A DNA stretch of 33,836 nucleotides, taken from assembly GCA_016932075.1 (NCBI GenBank), contig JAFGDP010000151.1:1-33836 (forward strand), written 5' to 3'. The notes beneath the pieces were generated by a model. That model saw nothing but the letters and a program-made list of their open reading frames with translations. It was not told the origin of the DNA and ran no database searches. This document shows, piece after piece, positions 26,223 through 32,697 of this stretch. This stretch comes from Chitinispirillaceae bacterium. Its GTDB lineage: Bacteria; Fibrobacterota; Chitinivibrionia; Chitinivibrionales; Chitinispirillaceae. The number at the start of each line of letters is the position of its first letter. Position 1 is the stretch's first letter. A program made the translations under genes and the position numbers.

Positions 26223-27593
26223 ATGAACCGAAAAACCAAAACCGTCTATGTGTGCAGCTCCTGCGGGGAGAGTTTTCCCAAATGGGTGGGAAAATGTGAA
26301 AACTGCGGATCCTGGGACACTATCTCGGAATTCCGGGAGCCCGTAGCAGCTTCGCGTGCCCTGCGTTCATACGGCACCTCGGTCCCTTCCATTACTCCTC
26401 TTTCCCGGCACTCCGGTGAAACACCGCCGCGAATCGCCAGCTCAATTCCAGAGATCGATCGCGTACTCGGCGGCGGGCTCGTGCGCGGGGCCGTGATTCT
26501 TATAGGCGGGGATCCTGGCATCGGGAAATCCACGCTCATGCTTCAGCTCATGGCTCACTGGGCCGGAACCGGCAAAAAGACCCTGTACGTTTCCGGAGAG
26601 GAATCGACCGAGCAGATCGCCCTGCGCGCCGCCAGGCTCGGCGTTGGTAAAGCACCCCTGCATGCGGTCACCGAGACCTCGGTCGAGGCGGTCTGTGCGG
26701 TTCTGGCCCAGGAAAAACCTGCTATCGTCGTGGTCGATTCGGTGCAGACGCTTTTTTCCGAACAGCTCGAAAGCGCGCCCGGCAGCGTGTCCCAGATACG
26801 GGAAAGCACGGCGCTTCTGCTCAGGTTCGCGAAAAACAATGCGACCGCGCTGTTCCTCATCGGCCATGTCACCAAGGAAGGCGCAATCGCGGGGCCGCGC
26901 GTGCTCGAGCACATGGTCGATACGGTGCTCTCGTTCGAAGGCGATACCACCTATCAGTTTCGTATCGTACGGGCCGTGAAAAACCGGTTTGGTCCCTCCG
27001 GTGAGATCGCGCTTCTGTCCATGTCCGACAGCGGGCTCGTTGCGGTGCAGAACGCTTCCGAGTTTTTCCTGCTTAACCGCCATGAACCGCAGGTCGGCAC
27101 CGCGATCGTGCCGATAATGGAGGGGAGCAGGATCCTTGTCGTTGAGCTCCAGGCGCTCTGCAACCGTTCCCATTTCGGCATGCCGCAGCGCGTGGCATCA
27201 GGAATCCATCCCCGCAGGCTGTCGCTTCTCCTTGCGGTGCTTGAACGCCACGGCGGAATAACGATCGGTGACCATGACGTGTTCTTCAATATTGCGGGCG
27301 GGCTTGCCGTTGCGGAGCCGGCCATTGATCTCGGCATCGCGGCCGCTATTCTTTCGTCATTTCGAAACCGGCCGCTCAAACGCGACCTTGCGCTCATCGG
27401 AGAGCTCGGGCTTGGCGGCGAAGTGCGGCCGGTCAATAACATGGGCGGCCGTCTCAAAGAACTCGAACGCATGGGATTTGCAGAGTGCGTGGTCACCGCG
27501 TCGATGAAACAGGCGGACTGGAAGAAGAACTGCACCAAGCTGCGGCTGCTCCCATGCAGAAAAATAGGGGAGCTGCAGGAGCATGTTTTTTAA
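26223..27593 (+). CDS. radA: DNA repair protein RadA
   Basis: RadA (Sms) is a RecA-like ATPase that drives branch migration in recombination. The ATG at 26223 gives 456 aa. The zinc finger is at Cys11, Cys14, Cys25, Cys28 (YVCSSCGESF, GKCENCGSW). The Walker A motif is GGDPGIGKST (95-104). The RadA-specific KNRFG is at 253-257. A Lon-protease-like C-terminal domain follows. The frame begins at 26172 but those residues are not family-like. Its stop shares the bases TTAA with the stop of the convergent acyltransferase gene. Confidence 0.97.
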   Translation: MNRKTKTVYVCSSCGESFPKWVGKCENCGSWDTISEFREPVAASRALRSYGTSVPSITPLSRHSGETPPRIASSIPEIDRVLGGGLVRGAVILIGGDPGIGKSTLMLQLMAHWAGTGKKTLYVSGEESTEQIALRAARLGVGKAPLHAVTETSVEAVCAVLAQEKPAIVVVDSVQTLFSEQLESAPGSVSQIRESTALLLRFAKNNATALFLIGHVTKEGAIAGPRVLEHMVDTVLSFEGDTTYQFRIVRAVKNRFGPSGEIALLSMSDSGLVAVQNASEFFLLNRHEPQVGTAIVPIMEGSRILVVELQALCNRSHFGMPQRVASGIHPRRLSLLLAVLERHGGITIGDHDVFFNIAGGLAVAEPAIDLGIAAAILSSFRNRPLKRDLALIGELGLGGEVRPVNNMGGRLKELERMGFAECVVTASMKQADWKKNCTKLRLLPCRKIGELQEHVF

Positions 27594-28480
27594 GAGGCGT
27601 TCCCGTACCGCACGTGCTCGCGGAACCGCTTGTGAAACCAGCCGAACCAGTGTTCCGGATACATTCTGATCCACGATCCGATGATTTCGTTGTGCTGGAT
27701 CTGATAGGCGGTGATGCATTCATCCTCTGTCATGCCTGAAAGGTCGGGCGGTTCTGCCGCAGCGATCACGATATCGTATGCGCCGTCTTCCTGCATGATC
27801 GCATACACGGGCATGACCGCGCACCCTGTTTTGTGCACGAGTCCTGCGACCGTCCGAACGGTCGCGGTCTCTTTGCCGAGAAACGGTATAGGCGTGCCCT
27901 GACCTCCTCCCGCGTGCTGGTCAATGAGCACCGCGACGAGGTCGTTGTTCCTGAGTGCGGAATAGATCCTGCGCAGGGCGTTTTTCATGTAGATGGTCGT
28001 TACACGGGCGTTGTCCCGTTTGCGGGCAAGCCAGCTGTCCACCAGTCTGTTTTTCATGGGTTTGGCCACCACGTTCAGATTCCTGACCCGGGAGCCGAAC
28101 AGGTCGGCAAGGATTTCCCAGTTGCCGAAATGGGCCAGGAGAACGATGGTGCCTTTTCCCTTTTGTTGCATGGCCTCGATGGTTTCAAAATTATGGGTCC
28201 GGTAGTTGGGGCGCGGCCTGGTGCTTCTTAAAAAATCAACCGCATATCGCCCCATGTTCCGGTACAGCCTTTTTTTAATCGCAGCCGTTTGTACTGGCGT
28301 CCACCATCCCACCAGGTCCATGTTTTTCCGCACAATGGAGCGGTAAGCGCCGCTCCAGTAGAGCAGGGTCCCTATAGCCGCACCGATTCGAAGCGCAGCG
28401 TTTCGCGGCATTATCGAGAGCAGCTCCTGCAACAGCCGCAGGCTATAGTATTCGAGATAATGAGCGATGGTAGTCTGCAT
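27590..28480 (-). CDS. Lipid A biosynthesis acyltransferase, LpxL/HtrB family
   Basis: The 296-aa product is an inner-membrane-associated acyltransferase that would add a secondary acyl chain to lipid A or a similar lipid. The catalytic HX4E motif is H117-F-G-N-W-E122, and IPFLGKETATVRTVAGLVHKTG and HWFGWFHKRF are family blocks. The N-terminal region is amphipathic and hydrophobic. AAGG lies eight bases before the ATG. It indicates an outer membrane with lipid A or a related glycolipid. It diverges from the sulfurtransferase-like gene, with 131 bases in between. Confidence 0.88.
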   Translation of the reverse strand: MQTTIAHYLEYYSLRLLQELLSIMPRNAALRIGAAIGTLLYWSGAYRSIVRKNMDLVGWWTPVQTAAIKKRLYRNMGRYAVDFLRSTRPRPNYRTHNFETIEAMQQKGKGTIVLLAHFGNWEILADLFGSRVRNLNVVAKPMKNRLVDSWLARKRDNARVTTIYMKNALRRIYSALRNNDLVAVLIDQHAGGGQGTPIPFLGKETATVRTVAGLVHKTGCAVMPVYAIMQEDGAYDIVIAAAEPPDLSGMTEDECITAYQIQHNEIIGSWIRMYPEHWFGWFHKRFREHVRYGNAS

Positions 28481-28506
28481 GAAGGACCTTGTATGGCCGC
28501 GTATTC

Positions 28507-28526
28507 CGGGAACACTGATGTTCCCG
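28507..28526. promoter_or_regulatory. Perfect inverted repeat in a divergent promoter region
   Basis: CGGGAACA (28507-28514) and TGTTCCCG (28519-28526) are exact complements around a four-base loop. The site lies 26 bases before the acyltransferase start (minus strand) and 85 bases before the sulfurtransferase-like start (plus strand). It looks like an operator for a dimeric regulator or a hairpin in a leader. The regulator is not identified; the GAAC/GTTC half-sites are six bases apart, so it does not fit the four-base spacing of Bacillus-type LexA boxes. Confidence 0.5.
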
Positions 28527-28611
28527 TGGTTAAAAATAAATTCCCCGCGGTACCAACGGTTGCCTCGCTGTATTTTTCATCTATGCGCAGTCCAACGAAC
28601 AGGGTCGCAGA

Positions 28612-29601
28612 ATGACTAACGGCATCGTCATGTTTTCCGGCGGACTCGACAGCGCGTGCGCGACCCATCTTCTCCTGTCGCAGGGCCTTTCCCTGAAAGC
28701 GGTCCATTTCGTGCTGCCCTTTTACGCTGGGCTCGGGCTCGATTTCGTTCCGGTCAGAAAGGCGGCCCACCAGCTTGGTGTTCCGCTCCAGATCGTCGAG
28801 GAGGGGGAGGAATATCTTGACGTTGTAAAGAATCCGCTGTTCGGGTTCGGCAAAAACGCCAATCCCTGCATGGATTGCCGGGTCCACCGCCTGGCAAAGG
28901 CAAAAGCAATCATGGAGGAAGAGAGCGCTTCCTTTATCGTCACCGGCGAGGTACTCGGTCAGCGTCCCATGTCGCAGCGAAAGGACTGCCTGCACCGCAT
29001 CGAAAACAGCGCTGGGCTGAAAGGGTATCTTGTCAGACCGCTCTCAGCGCTTCTGCTGCCGCCGACCTTTGCGGAGAAAAGCGGCCTTATTGACCGGTCG
29101 CGGCTCTTGGGCATATCCGGCAGGGGGCGCAAGGAACAGCTTGCCTATGCGCAAAAGCATGGCCTGGCGCACGGCCCTCCGGCAGGAGGGTGCATCCTTA
29201 CAAACGAAAAAACCGCCGTGCGATTCAAGGAGCTTGCCTGCTGTAATCCCGGCTTTTCGCTGATTGATTTCAAGCTGCTTGCCTGGGGCCGGCATTTTCG
29301 CCTGTCACCCTCCTGCAGGCTGGTGGTGGGAAGGGATGATGGTGAGAACCGGATGATGCGGAAGATAGTGCCGGCCTCCTCCTGCTTCCTGCAGCTTCCT
29401 GATAACGTTCCGGGCCCGTTGGCCGTTGTGCTTGGAAAGGTCGGTTCCGCAGAGATTGAACGCGCAGCTTCTCTCGTTTCACGTTATACGAGATTTAAAA
29501 ATGAAGCCCGATGCCGCGTGCTTGTAACGTGTGAAGGGAAGGCAGAAATCGTCGAGGCGGTGCCGGCGGTTGACCGTGAATGCGCTTTATTCAGGATATA
29601 A
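28612..29601 (+). CDS. PP-loop ATP pyrophosphatase, ThiI/MnmA-like tRNA thiolation enzyme
   Basis: The 329-aa protein has the PP-loop SGGLDS at 9-14. It also has TGEVLGQRPMSQR and NPCMDCRVH, the conserved pieces of tRNA thiouridylase-type ATP pyrophosphatases. Cys86, Cys89 and Cys194 (GGCILTNEK) give three cysteines, the set that holds a 4Fe-4S cluster in the TtuA/ThiI-type non-persulfide enzymes. The C-terminal third lacks the THUMP and rhodanese parts of E. coli ThiI. I therefore infer a cluster-dependent sulfur insertion enzyme for tRNA or an undefined target. The ribosome binding site is weak. Confidence 0.78.
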   Translation: MTNGIVMFSGGLDSACATHLLLSQGLSLKAVHFVLPFYAGLGLDFVPVRKAAHQLGVPLQIVEEGEEYLDVVKNPLFGFGKNANPCMDCRVHRLAKAKAIMEEESASFIVTGEVLGQRPMSQRKDCLHRIENSAGLKGYLVRPLSALLLPPTFAEKSGLIDRSRLLGISGRGRKEQLAYAQKHGLAHGPPAGGCILTNEKTAVRFKELACCNPGFSLIDFKLLAWGRHFRLSPSCRLVVGRDDGENRMMRKIVPASSCFLQLPDNVPGPLAVVLGKVGSAEIERAASLVSRYTRFKNEARCRVLVTCEGKAEIVEAVPAVDRECALFRI

Positions 29602-29666
29602 AAAAAGCCGGAATTCCAGGGTAACGGTATTGGAGGTGCAGTCCACCGATTAGTTGGAATTCCGGC
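29601..29666 (-). terminator. Intrinsic terminator for the small minus-strand unit
   Basis: On the minus strand GCCGGAATTCCA (complement of 29655-29666) and TGGAATTCCGGC (complement of 29607-29618) pair perfectly over twelve bases, with a 36-base loop that itself holds a GGTG/CACC hairpin. Six T residues follow immediately (29606-29601). On the plus strand there is no T-run after the stem, so the orientation is minus. It lies 23 bases past the stop of the 63-codon ORF. Confidence 0.65.
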
Positions 29667-29689
29667 GCGGCGTATGTATTCAGAGTGCG

Positions 29690-29881
29690 CTACAGAGACA
29701 TTTTGAATGCCTCTATAACATTTTTTGCAGGCAGCATACCATACCGGTCTGCGCCATTGTGTACCGGTAACGTAATGCAGGGTAGCGTGAACGAACGGTC
29801 ATTCGATTTTTTTGCATCTTTGCATTTTAAAAGCAAGATACGGTGGGTTGCAACTGCTGACCTGCCGTTGTGGATCCTCAT
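29690..29881 (-). CDS. Small 63-aa protein of unknown function
   Basis: No family is recognised. The case for it being real is the context. The ATG at 29881 is preceded by GGAGG (complement of 29886-29890) four bases upstream; the stop at 29690 is followed by a strong minus-strand intrinsic terminator. A perfect inverted repeat at 29907-29925 lies just upstream. The protein is basic in its first half (MRIHNGRSAVATHRILLLKC, KDAKK) and has cysteines at 20 and 35, no signal peptide and no membrane helix. It stands alone on the minus strand between two plus-strand genes. The terminator and operator could also belong to a short regulatory RNA. Confidence 0.5.
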   Translation of the reverse strand: MRIHNGRSAVATHRILLLKCKDAKKSNDRSFTLPCITLPVHNGADRYGMLPAKNVIEAFKMSL

Positions 29882-29906
29882 ACAACCTCCCTGTGTGTCG
29901 CGGGCC

Positions 29907-29925
29907 ATTAACAATCCTTGTTAAT
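29907..29925. promoter_or_regulatory. Inverted repeat, candidate operator upstream of the small ORF
   Basis: ATTAACAA (29907-29914) and TTGTTAAT (29918-29925) are perfect eight-base complements around TCC. The site lies 26-44 bases upstream of the start codon of the 63-aa gene, where a repressor bound over a promoter or leader would act. No good -10/-35 pair could be placed beside it, so its role is inferred. The remaining stretch to the hisF start (29926-30112) holds an AT-rich segment around 30045-30060, possibly part of the hisF promoter. Confidence 0.5.
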
Positions 29926-30127
29926 TGCGGGACCAGCACGTCCCCTTGCCGTGAAATCCGGCGTGCATTTTTCCCTATCCTGTTTATCGGCGGAAAAGGA
30001 GAGAACTTTAGCTTTTTTTAAAGGGGTGTTTCGAATTCCCGCCTTTTTCTATATTTATACCCGTTTTGAATGCATATCATAACAATCGATATCCCGGATT
30101 GTTTGTCCGAAAAAAGGAGCATGCTTC

Positions 30128-30889
30128 ATGAAAAAACCTGTTCGCATCATGCCGTGCCTTGACATGCAGAACGGGCGCGTTGTCAAGGGGGTTCATTTTG
30201 TCGATATTAAGGATGCGGGCGATCCGGTCGAGTGCGCCATGGCTTACTGTAAAAACGGTGCAGACGAACTGGCCATGCTGGACATAACCGCCACGATAGA
30301 AGGCAGGGCCACCATGCTTGAGGTGGTCAAACGCGTCGCCGAGGTGGTCACGGTGCCGTTTACGGTCGGCGGCGGCATAGCGGACGTGAAATCCGCTGTG
30401 GCGGTTCTGGACGCAGGCGCGGACAAGGTGTCGGTATCGAGCGCTGCGTTTCGAAAACCGGATCTTATCCCTGAGATGATCAGGGAGTTCGGCGCCGACA
30501 AGGTGACCGTTGCCATTGACGTTGACCGGAACGCCGCCATGCCATCGGGTTATGAGGTGTATATTGACGGCGGCCGCACCGCCACGGGCGCCGACACACT
30601 TGAGTGGGCAAAGCGGGTCGACGGTTTCGGCATTCCCGTGATTCTTCCCACGAGTAAGGCGGGCGACGGAGCGCGAACCGGGTATGACCTGCCCGTGATC
30701 AGGGCCATCAAGAGCGCGGTCAAGGCCGAAGTCGTGGCCTCGGGTGGAGCAGGCAAGCGCGAGCATTTTTACGAAGCGGTCCAGGCCGGAGCCACCATAC
30801 TGCTCGCCGCCTCGCTGTTCCATTTCGGGATGCTGGGAATAAAGGAGCTCAAGGAGTATCTGAGCGGACAGGGCGTGAAGGTTTTGTGA
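30128..30889 (+). CDS. hisF: Imidazole glycerol phosphate synthase cyclase subunit
   Basis: HisF, with the glutaminase HisH, converts PRFAR to imidazole glycerol phosphate and AICAR. The 253-aa TIM barrel has the catalytic aspartate in MPCLDMQNGRVVKG and the second in VAIDVDRN, plus VGGGIADV and ASGGAG phosphate-binding loops. The ILPTSKAGDGARTGYD segment replaces the usual LLTSxDRDGTxxGYD at the same length, a variant worth noting. AAAGGAG lies eight bases before the ATG at 30128; a closer ATG at 30121 is out of frame. HisH is not in the window. The gene stands apart from hisBC. Confidence 0.95.
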   Translation: MKKPVRIMPCLDMQNGRVVKGVHFVDIKDAGDPVECAMAYCKNGADELAMLDITATIEGRATMLEVVKRVAEVVTVPFTVGGGIADVKSAVAVLDAGADKVSVSSAAFRKPDLIPEMIREFGADKVTVAIDVDRNAAMPSGYEVYIDGGRTATGADTLEWAKRVDGFGIPVILPTSKAGDGARTGYDLPVIRAIKSAVKAEVVASGGAGKREHFYEAVQAGATILLAASLFHFGMLGIKELKEYLSGQGVKVL

Positions 30890-30968
30890 GAATGAAGACA
30901 AGTGCATGGCAGGCACATCGGCAGATAATCAGTGCCGCGGCAAACCTTTAAAATCAGAACAACCCTTT
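30890..30968. other. Start of convergent intergenic region before the array
   Basis: No gene is seen. Three GGCA-containing stretches (near 30908, 30920 and 30939) resemble the repeat core but do not keep the 41-base spacing. They may be decayed repeat units. There is no clear hisF terminator. Confidence 0.3.
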
Positions 30969-31501
30969 TTGGAAATGGCTATCCAGAACTATCTATACCA
31001 GCTGCCTGATTCGGCAATTTAAGCTTAAATGCCTTTTTAGCGTTTTTTCGCGTTGCAGAGGGTAAAAAGATCTCTTTTTGACCTTTACCAAAGTTGCAGA
31101 GGGCAAAAAGACGGCCTGGTTCTGATTTCCAAACTTGCAGAGGGCAAAAAGATCTCTTTTTACGTGTTACAACTTTGGCAATGGCAAAGAAATGTTCTGG
31201 ATACGTACTGCAACTCTGGAAAGGGTAAAAAAACTTTCTAGTTACGCGGCGCCAGAGCGGAAATGGTAAAAAGAGCGTATGATTCTGTGCTGCCAATTTG
31301 GCAGAGGTGCTTGAGAACGTTGTTTTGGTATTTCCATTCTGGCAGCGTGATTTTGACGGTTTATCCCGGTCATATCCGTTTGGCAGGAGCGTTGAACAAG
31401 GTTTTATCGCTATTTCTCTTGTTGCAGCGGGTATTCAGGGGATTATACCGCTGTTTCTGGTATGGTTGAGATAATAAAACTGTTTGACGTATTGCTGCCT
31501 G
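30969..31501. repeat. Degenerate tandem array with a 41-bp period, about 12 units
   Basis: The motif TTGGCAG-AGGG-TAAAAAGA recurs with its reference base at 31014, 31055, 31096, 31137, 31178, 31219, 31260, 31301, 31342, 31383 and 31424, spacing exactly 41 each time. An earlier copy begins at 30969, and one or two decayed copies follow to about 31501. The core (18-20 bases) is conserved; the next 20 or so differ in every unit, and units tend to end in CCAA, so junctions read roughly CCAA-n-TTTGGCAG. Units at 31051 and 31133 are nearly identical, sharing AAAAAGATCTCTTTTT. Forty-one is not a multiple of three and open frames are short, so it is not coding. It sits between the 3' ends of hisF and tadA. 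Confidence 0.82.
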
Positions 31502-31577
31502 GCAAGAATACATGGAGCAAAGATATGGTTCTAATCAAACGACAGTATTCATCGATCAATGATATCGGGCTCGACAC
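31502..31577. other. Non-coding tail between array and tadA stop
   Basis: Nothing recognisable is present. The repeat signature fades here, and the tadA stop lies at 31578-31580 on the minus strand. Confidence 0.3.
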
Positions 31578-32048
31578 TCACTTCTTCCTCAGTTCCCTGA
31601 AAAACGAGCTCAGCAGCTGCCCGCACTCCTGCGCCATGAGCCCTGAGGATATTTCGGGAAAGAAACCGTATGCCTGCTCGAGATCGCCGCGGTAGTTTCT
31701 GGTGTCCACGGCGCCGAGCCGGGGATCGGCTGCGGCGTAGACGATTGCGCCGATGCGCGACTGGAGCAGGGCGCCCATGCACATGATGCACGGTTCGAGC
31801 GTGACATAGAGGGTGCAGCCGTCAAGACGCCAGGCGGCAAGGCTTGTTGCCGCAGCGGTGATCGCGATGATCTCGGCATGGGCCGTGGCGTCGGTGAGCC
31901 GTTCGATACGGTTGTACCCCCGGCCGATGACGGCGCCGTCCTTTTCAATGACAGCGCCCACCGGGACTTCGCCGTCATCAAGCGCCTTGAGCGCTTCCTG
32001 GTACGCGGCCTGCATGAAGAACAGCGGTTCGCGGGAGTTGATGTTCAT
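31578..32048 (-). CDS. tadA: tRNA-specific adenosine deaminase
   Basis: TadA converts adenosine 34 of tRNA-Arg(ACG) to inosine. The 156-aa protein has zinc ligands in HAEI (His57, with catalytic Glu59) and PCIMC (Cys87, Cys90), plus GEVPVGAVI and YAAADPRLGAVDT, the core of the family. The frame opens at a GTG at 32054, and an in-frame ATG at 32048 is a good alternative start; neither has a strong ribosome binding site. Related nucleoside deaminases share the fold, but GEVPVGAVI and CMGALLQSRIGAIVYAA favour TadA. Its 3' end faces hisF across the repeat array. Confidence 0.9.
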   Translation of the reverse strand: MNINSREPLFFMQAAYQEALKALDDGEVPVGAVIEKDGAVIGRGYNRIERLTDATAHAEIIAITAAATSLAAWRLDGCTLYVTLEPCIMCMGALLQSRIGAIVYAAADPRLGAVDTRNYRGDLEQAYGFFPEISSGLMAQECGQLLSSFFRELRKK

Positions 32049-32054
32049 GTGCAC

Positions 32055-32214
32055 TTTATCGTTTTAAACGGTTGCGACAGACGGCAGAGATTCATGCCGT
32101 ACCGTGTCAAGGAAAATACAACATACACGCAGGGACAATCTTCACTGTTTTTCTTTTTCTGGATCGATCCTATGAAGTATATATGGTTGAACGGAATCGT
32201 CGAAAGGAGCCTAT
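32055..32214. promoter_or_regulatory. Divergent region between tadA and the flavodoxin-like gene
   Basis: The 160 bases should carry promoters for both genes. An AT-rich stretch around 32138-32185 includes TATATA near 32178, a plausible -10 for the plus-strand gene, but I could not find a matching -35 with proper spacing. AAAGGAG ends about six bases before the ATG at 32215. Confidence 0.35.
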
Positions 32215-32697
32215 ATGCCTGCATGTCATATTCTGCTGACACTGCTTTTTTTATACGCAGCATGCTTGTTTGGTCAGGAGCTGCCGCAAAAAGAGGAAAA
32301 ACCGAAGGTGCTCTTGGCGTTTGAAAAGACGCGGTTCAAGGAGCAGCTTATACGCACGATGCGTTCCCTTCTGGAAAAAGACTCTGTTGCGGTCACGGTC
32401 GTTGAACATAAGGACGGCGGTCTTGATAAGCAGGACGCGTCACGCTACGATGCGGTTTTCATCACCAATTCCGGGGTTAATTCCAAGGTGCGACCGTGGG
32501 TCATGGGATGGCTGAACAGGAATAAAGAAAGCAGGGACCGTATCCTCCTGCATACGACCCAGATACGCAAATGGGACGTGAAAGCCCCTGTGGAAGCGGT
32601 TACCTCGGCCTCATCGCAAAAGAAGGTGAAAAATCTGGCCGCGTCATATGTGAAAGCGATAAAAGGCCGATTAGGAAAAAAGGATGGAAAAGAATAA
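32215..32697 (+). CDS. Exported flavodoxin-fold-like protein
   Basis: The 160-aa protein starts with a signal peptide (MPACHILLTLLFLYAACLFG; the cysteine at 17 could be a lipobox). The rest alternates strands and helices in a flavodoxin-like order: PKVLLAFEKTRF, a helix, VAVTVVEH, YDAVFITNSGVNSKVRPWVMGWL and ILLHTTQIRKWD. The TGxT phosphate loop that binds FMN in classical flavodoxins is not visible, so cofactor binding is doubtful. Its stop overlaps the start of the ferric-reductase-like gene by 14 bases, suggesting a shared electron-transfer role outside the cytoplasm. I am unsure of function. Confidence 0.68.
   Translation: MPACHILLTLLFLYAACLFGQELPQKEEKPKVLLAFEKTRFKEQLIRTMRSLLEKDSVAVTVVEHKDGGLDKQDASRYDAVFITNSGVNSKVRPWVMGWLNRNKESRDRILLHTTQIRKWDVKAPVEAVTSASSQKKVKNLAASYVKAIKGRLGKKDGKE

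Noticed and set aside
28507..28526. LexA/SOS box
   Set aside because: GAAC and GTTC half-sites are six bases apart rather than four, and the flanking genes are not SOS genes.
29607..29666. Integron attC-like site
   Set aside because: The stem is perfect without the bulged bases expected, the GTTRRRY and RYYYAAC core sites do not fit, and no integrase or cassette is present.
30979..31296. Protein-coding frames through the repeat region on both strands
   Set aside because: The 41-base period shifts the frame each unit, frames are short, there is no ribosome binding site, and the translations show no fold or stable pattern.
30969..31501. CRISPR array
   Set aside because: Repeats are only 18-20 bases and vary between units, the period of 41 is too short for repeat plus spacer, and no cas genes are present.
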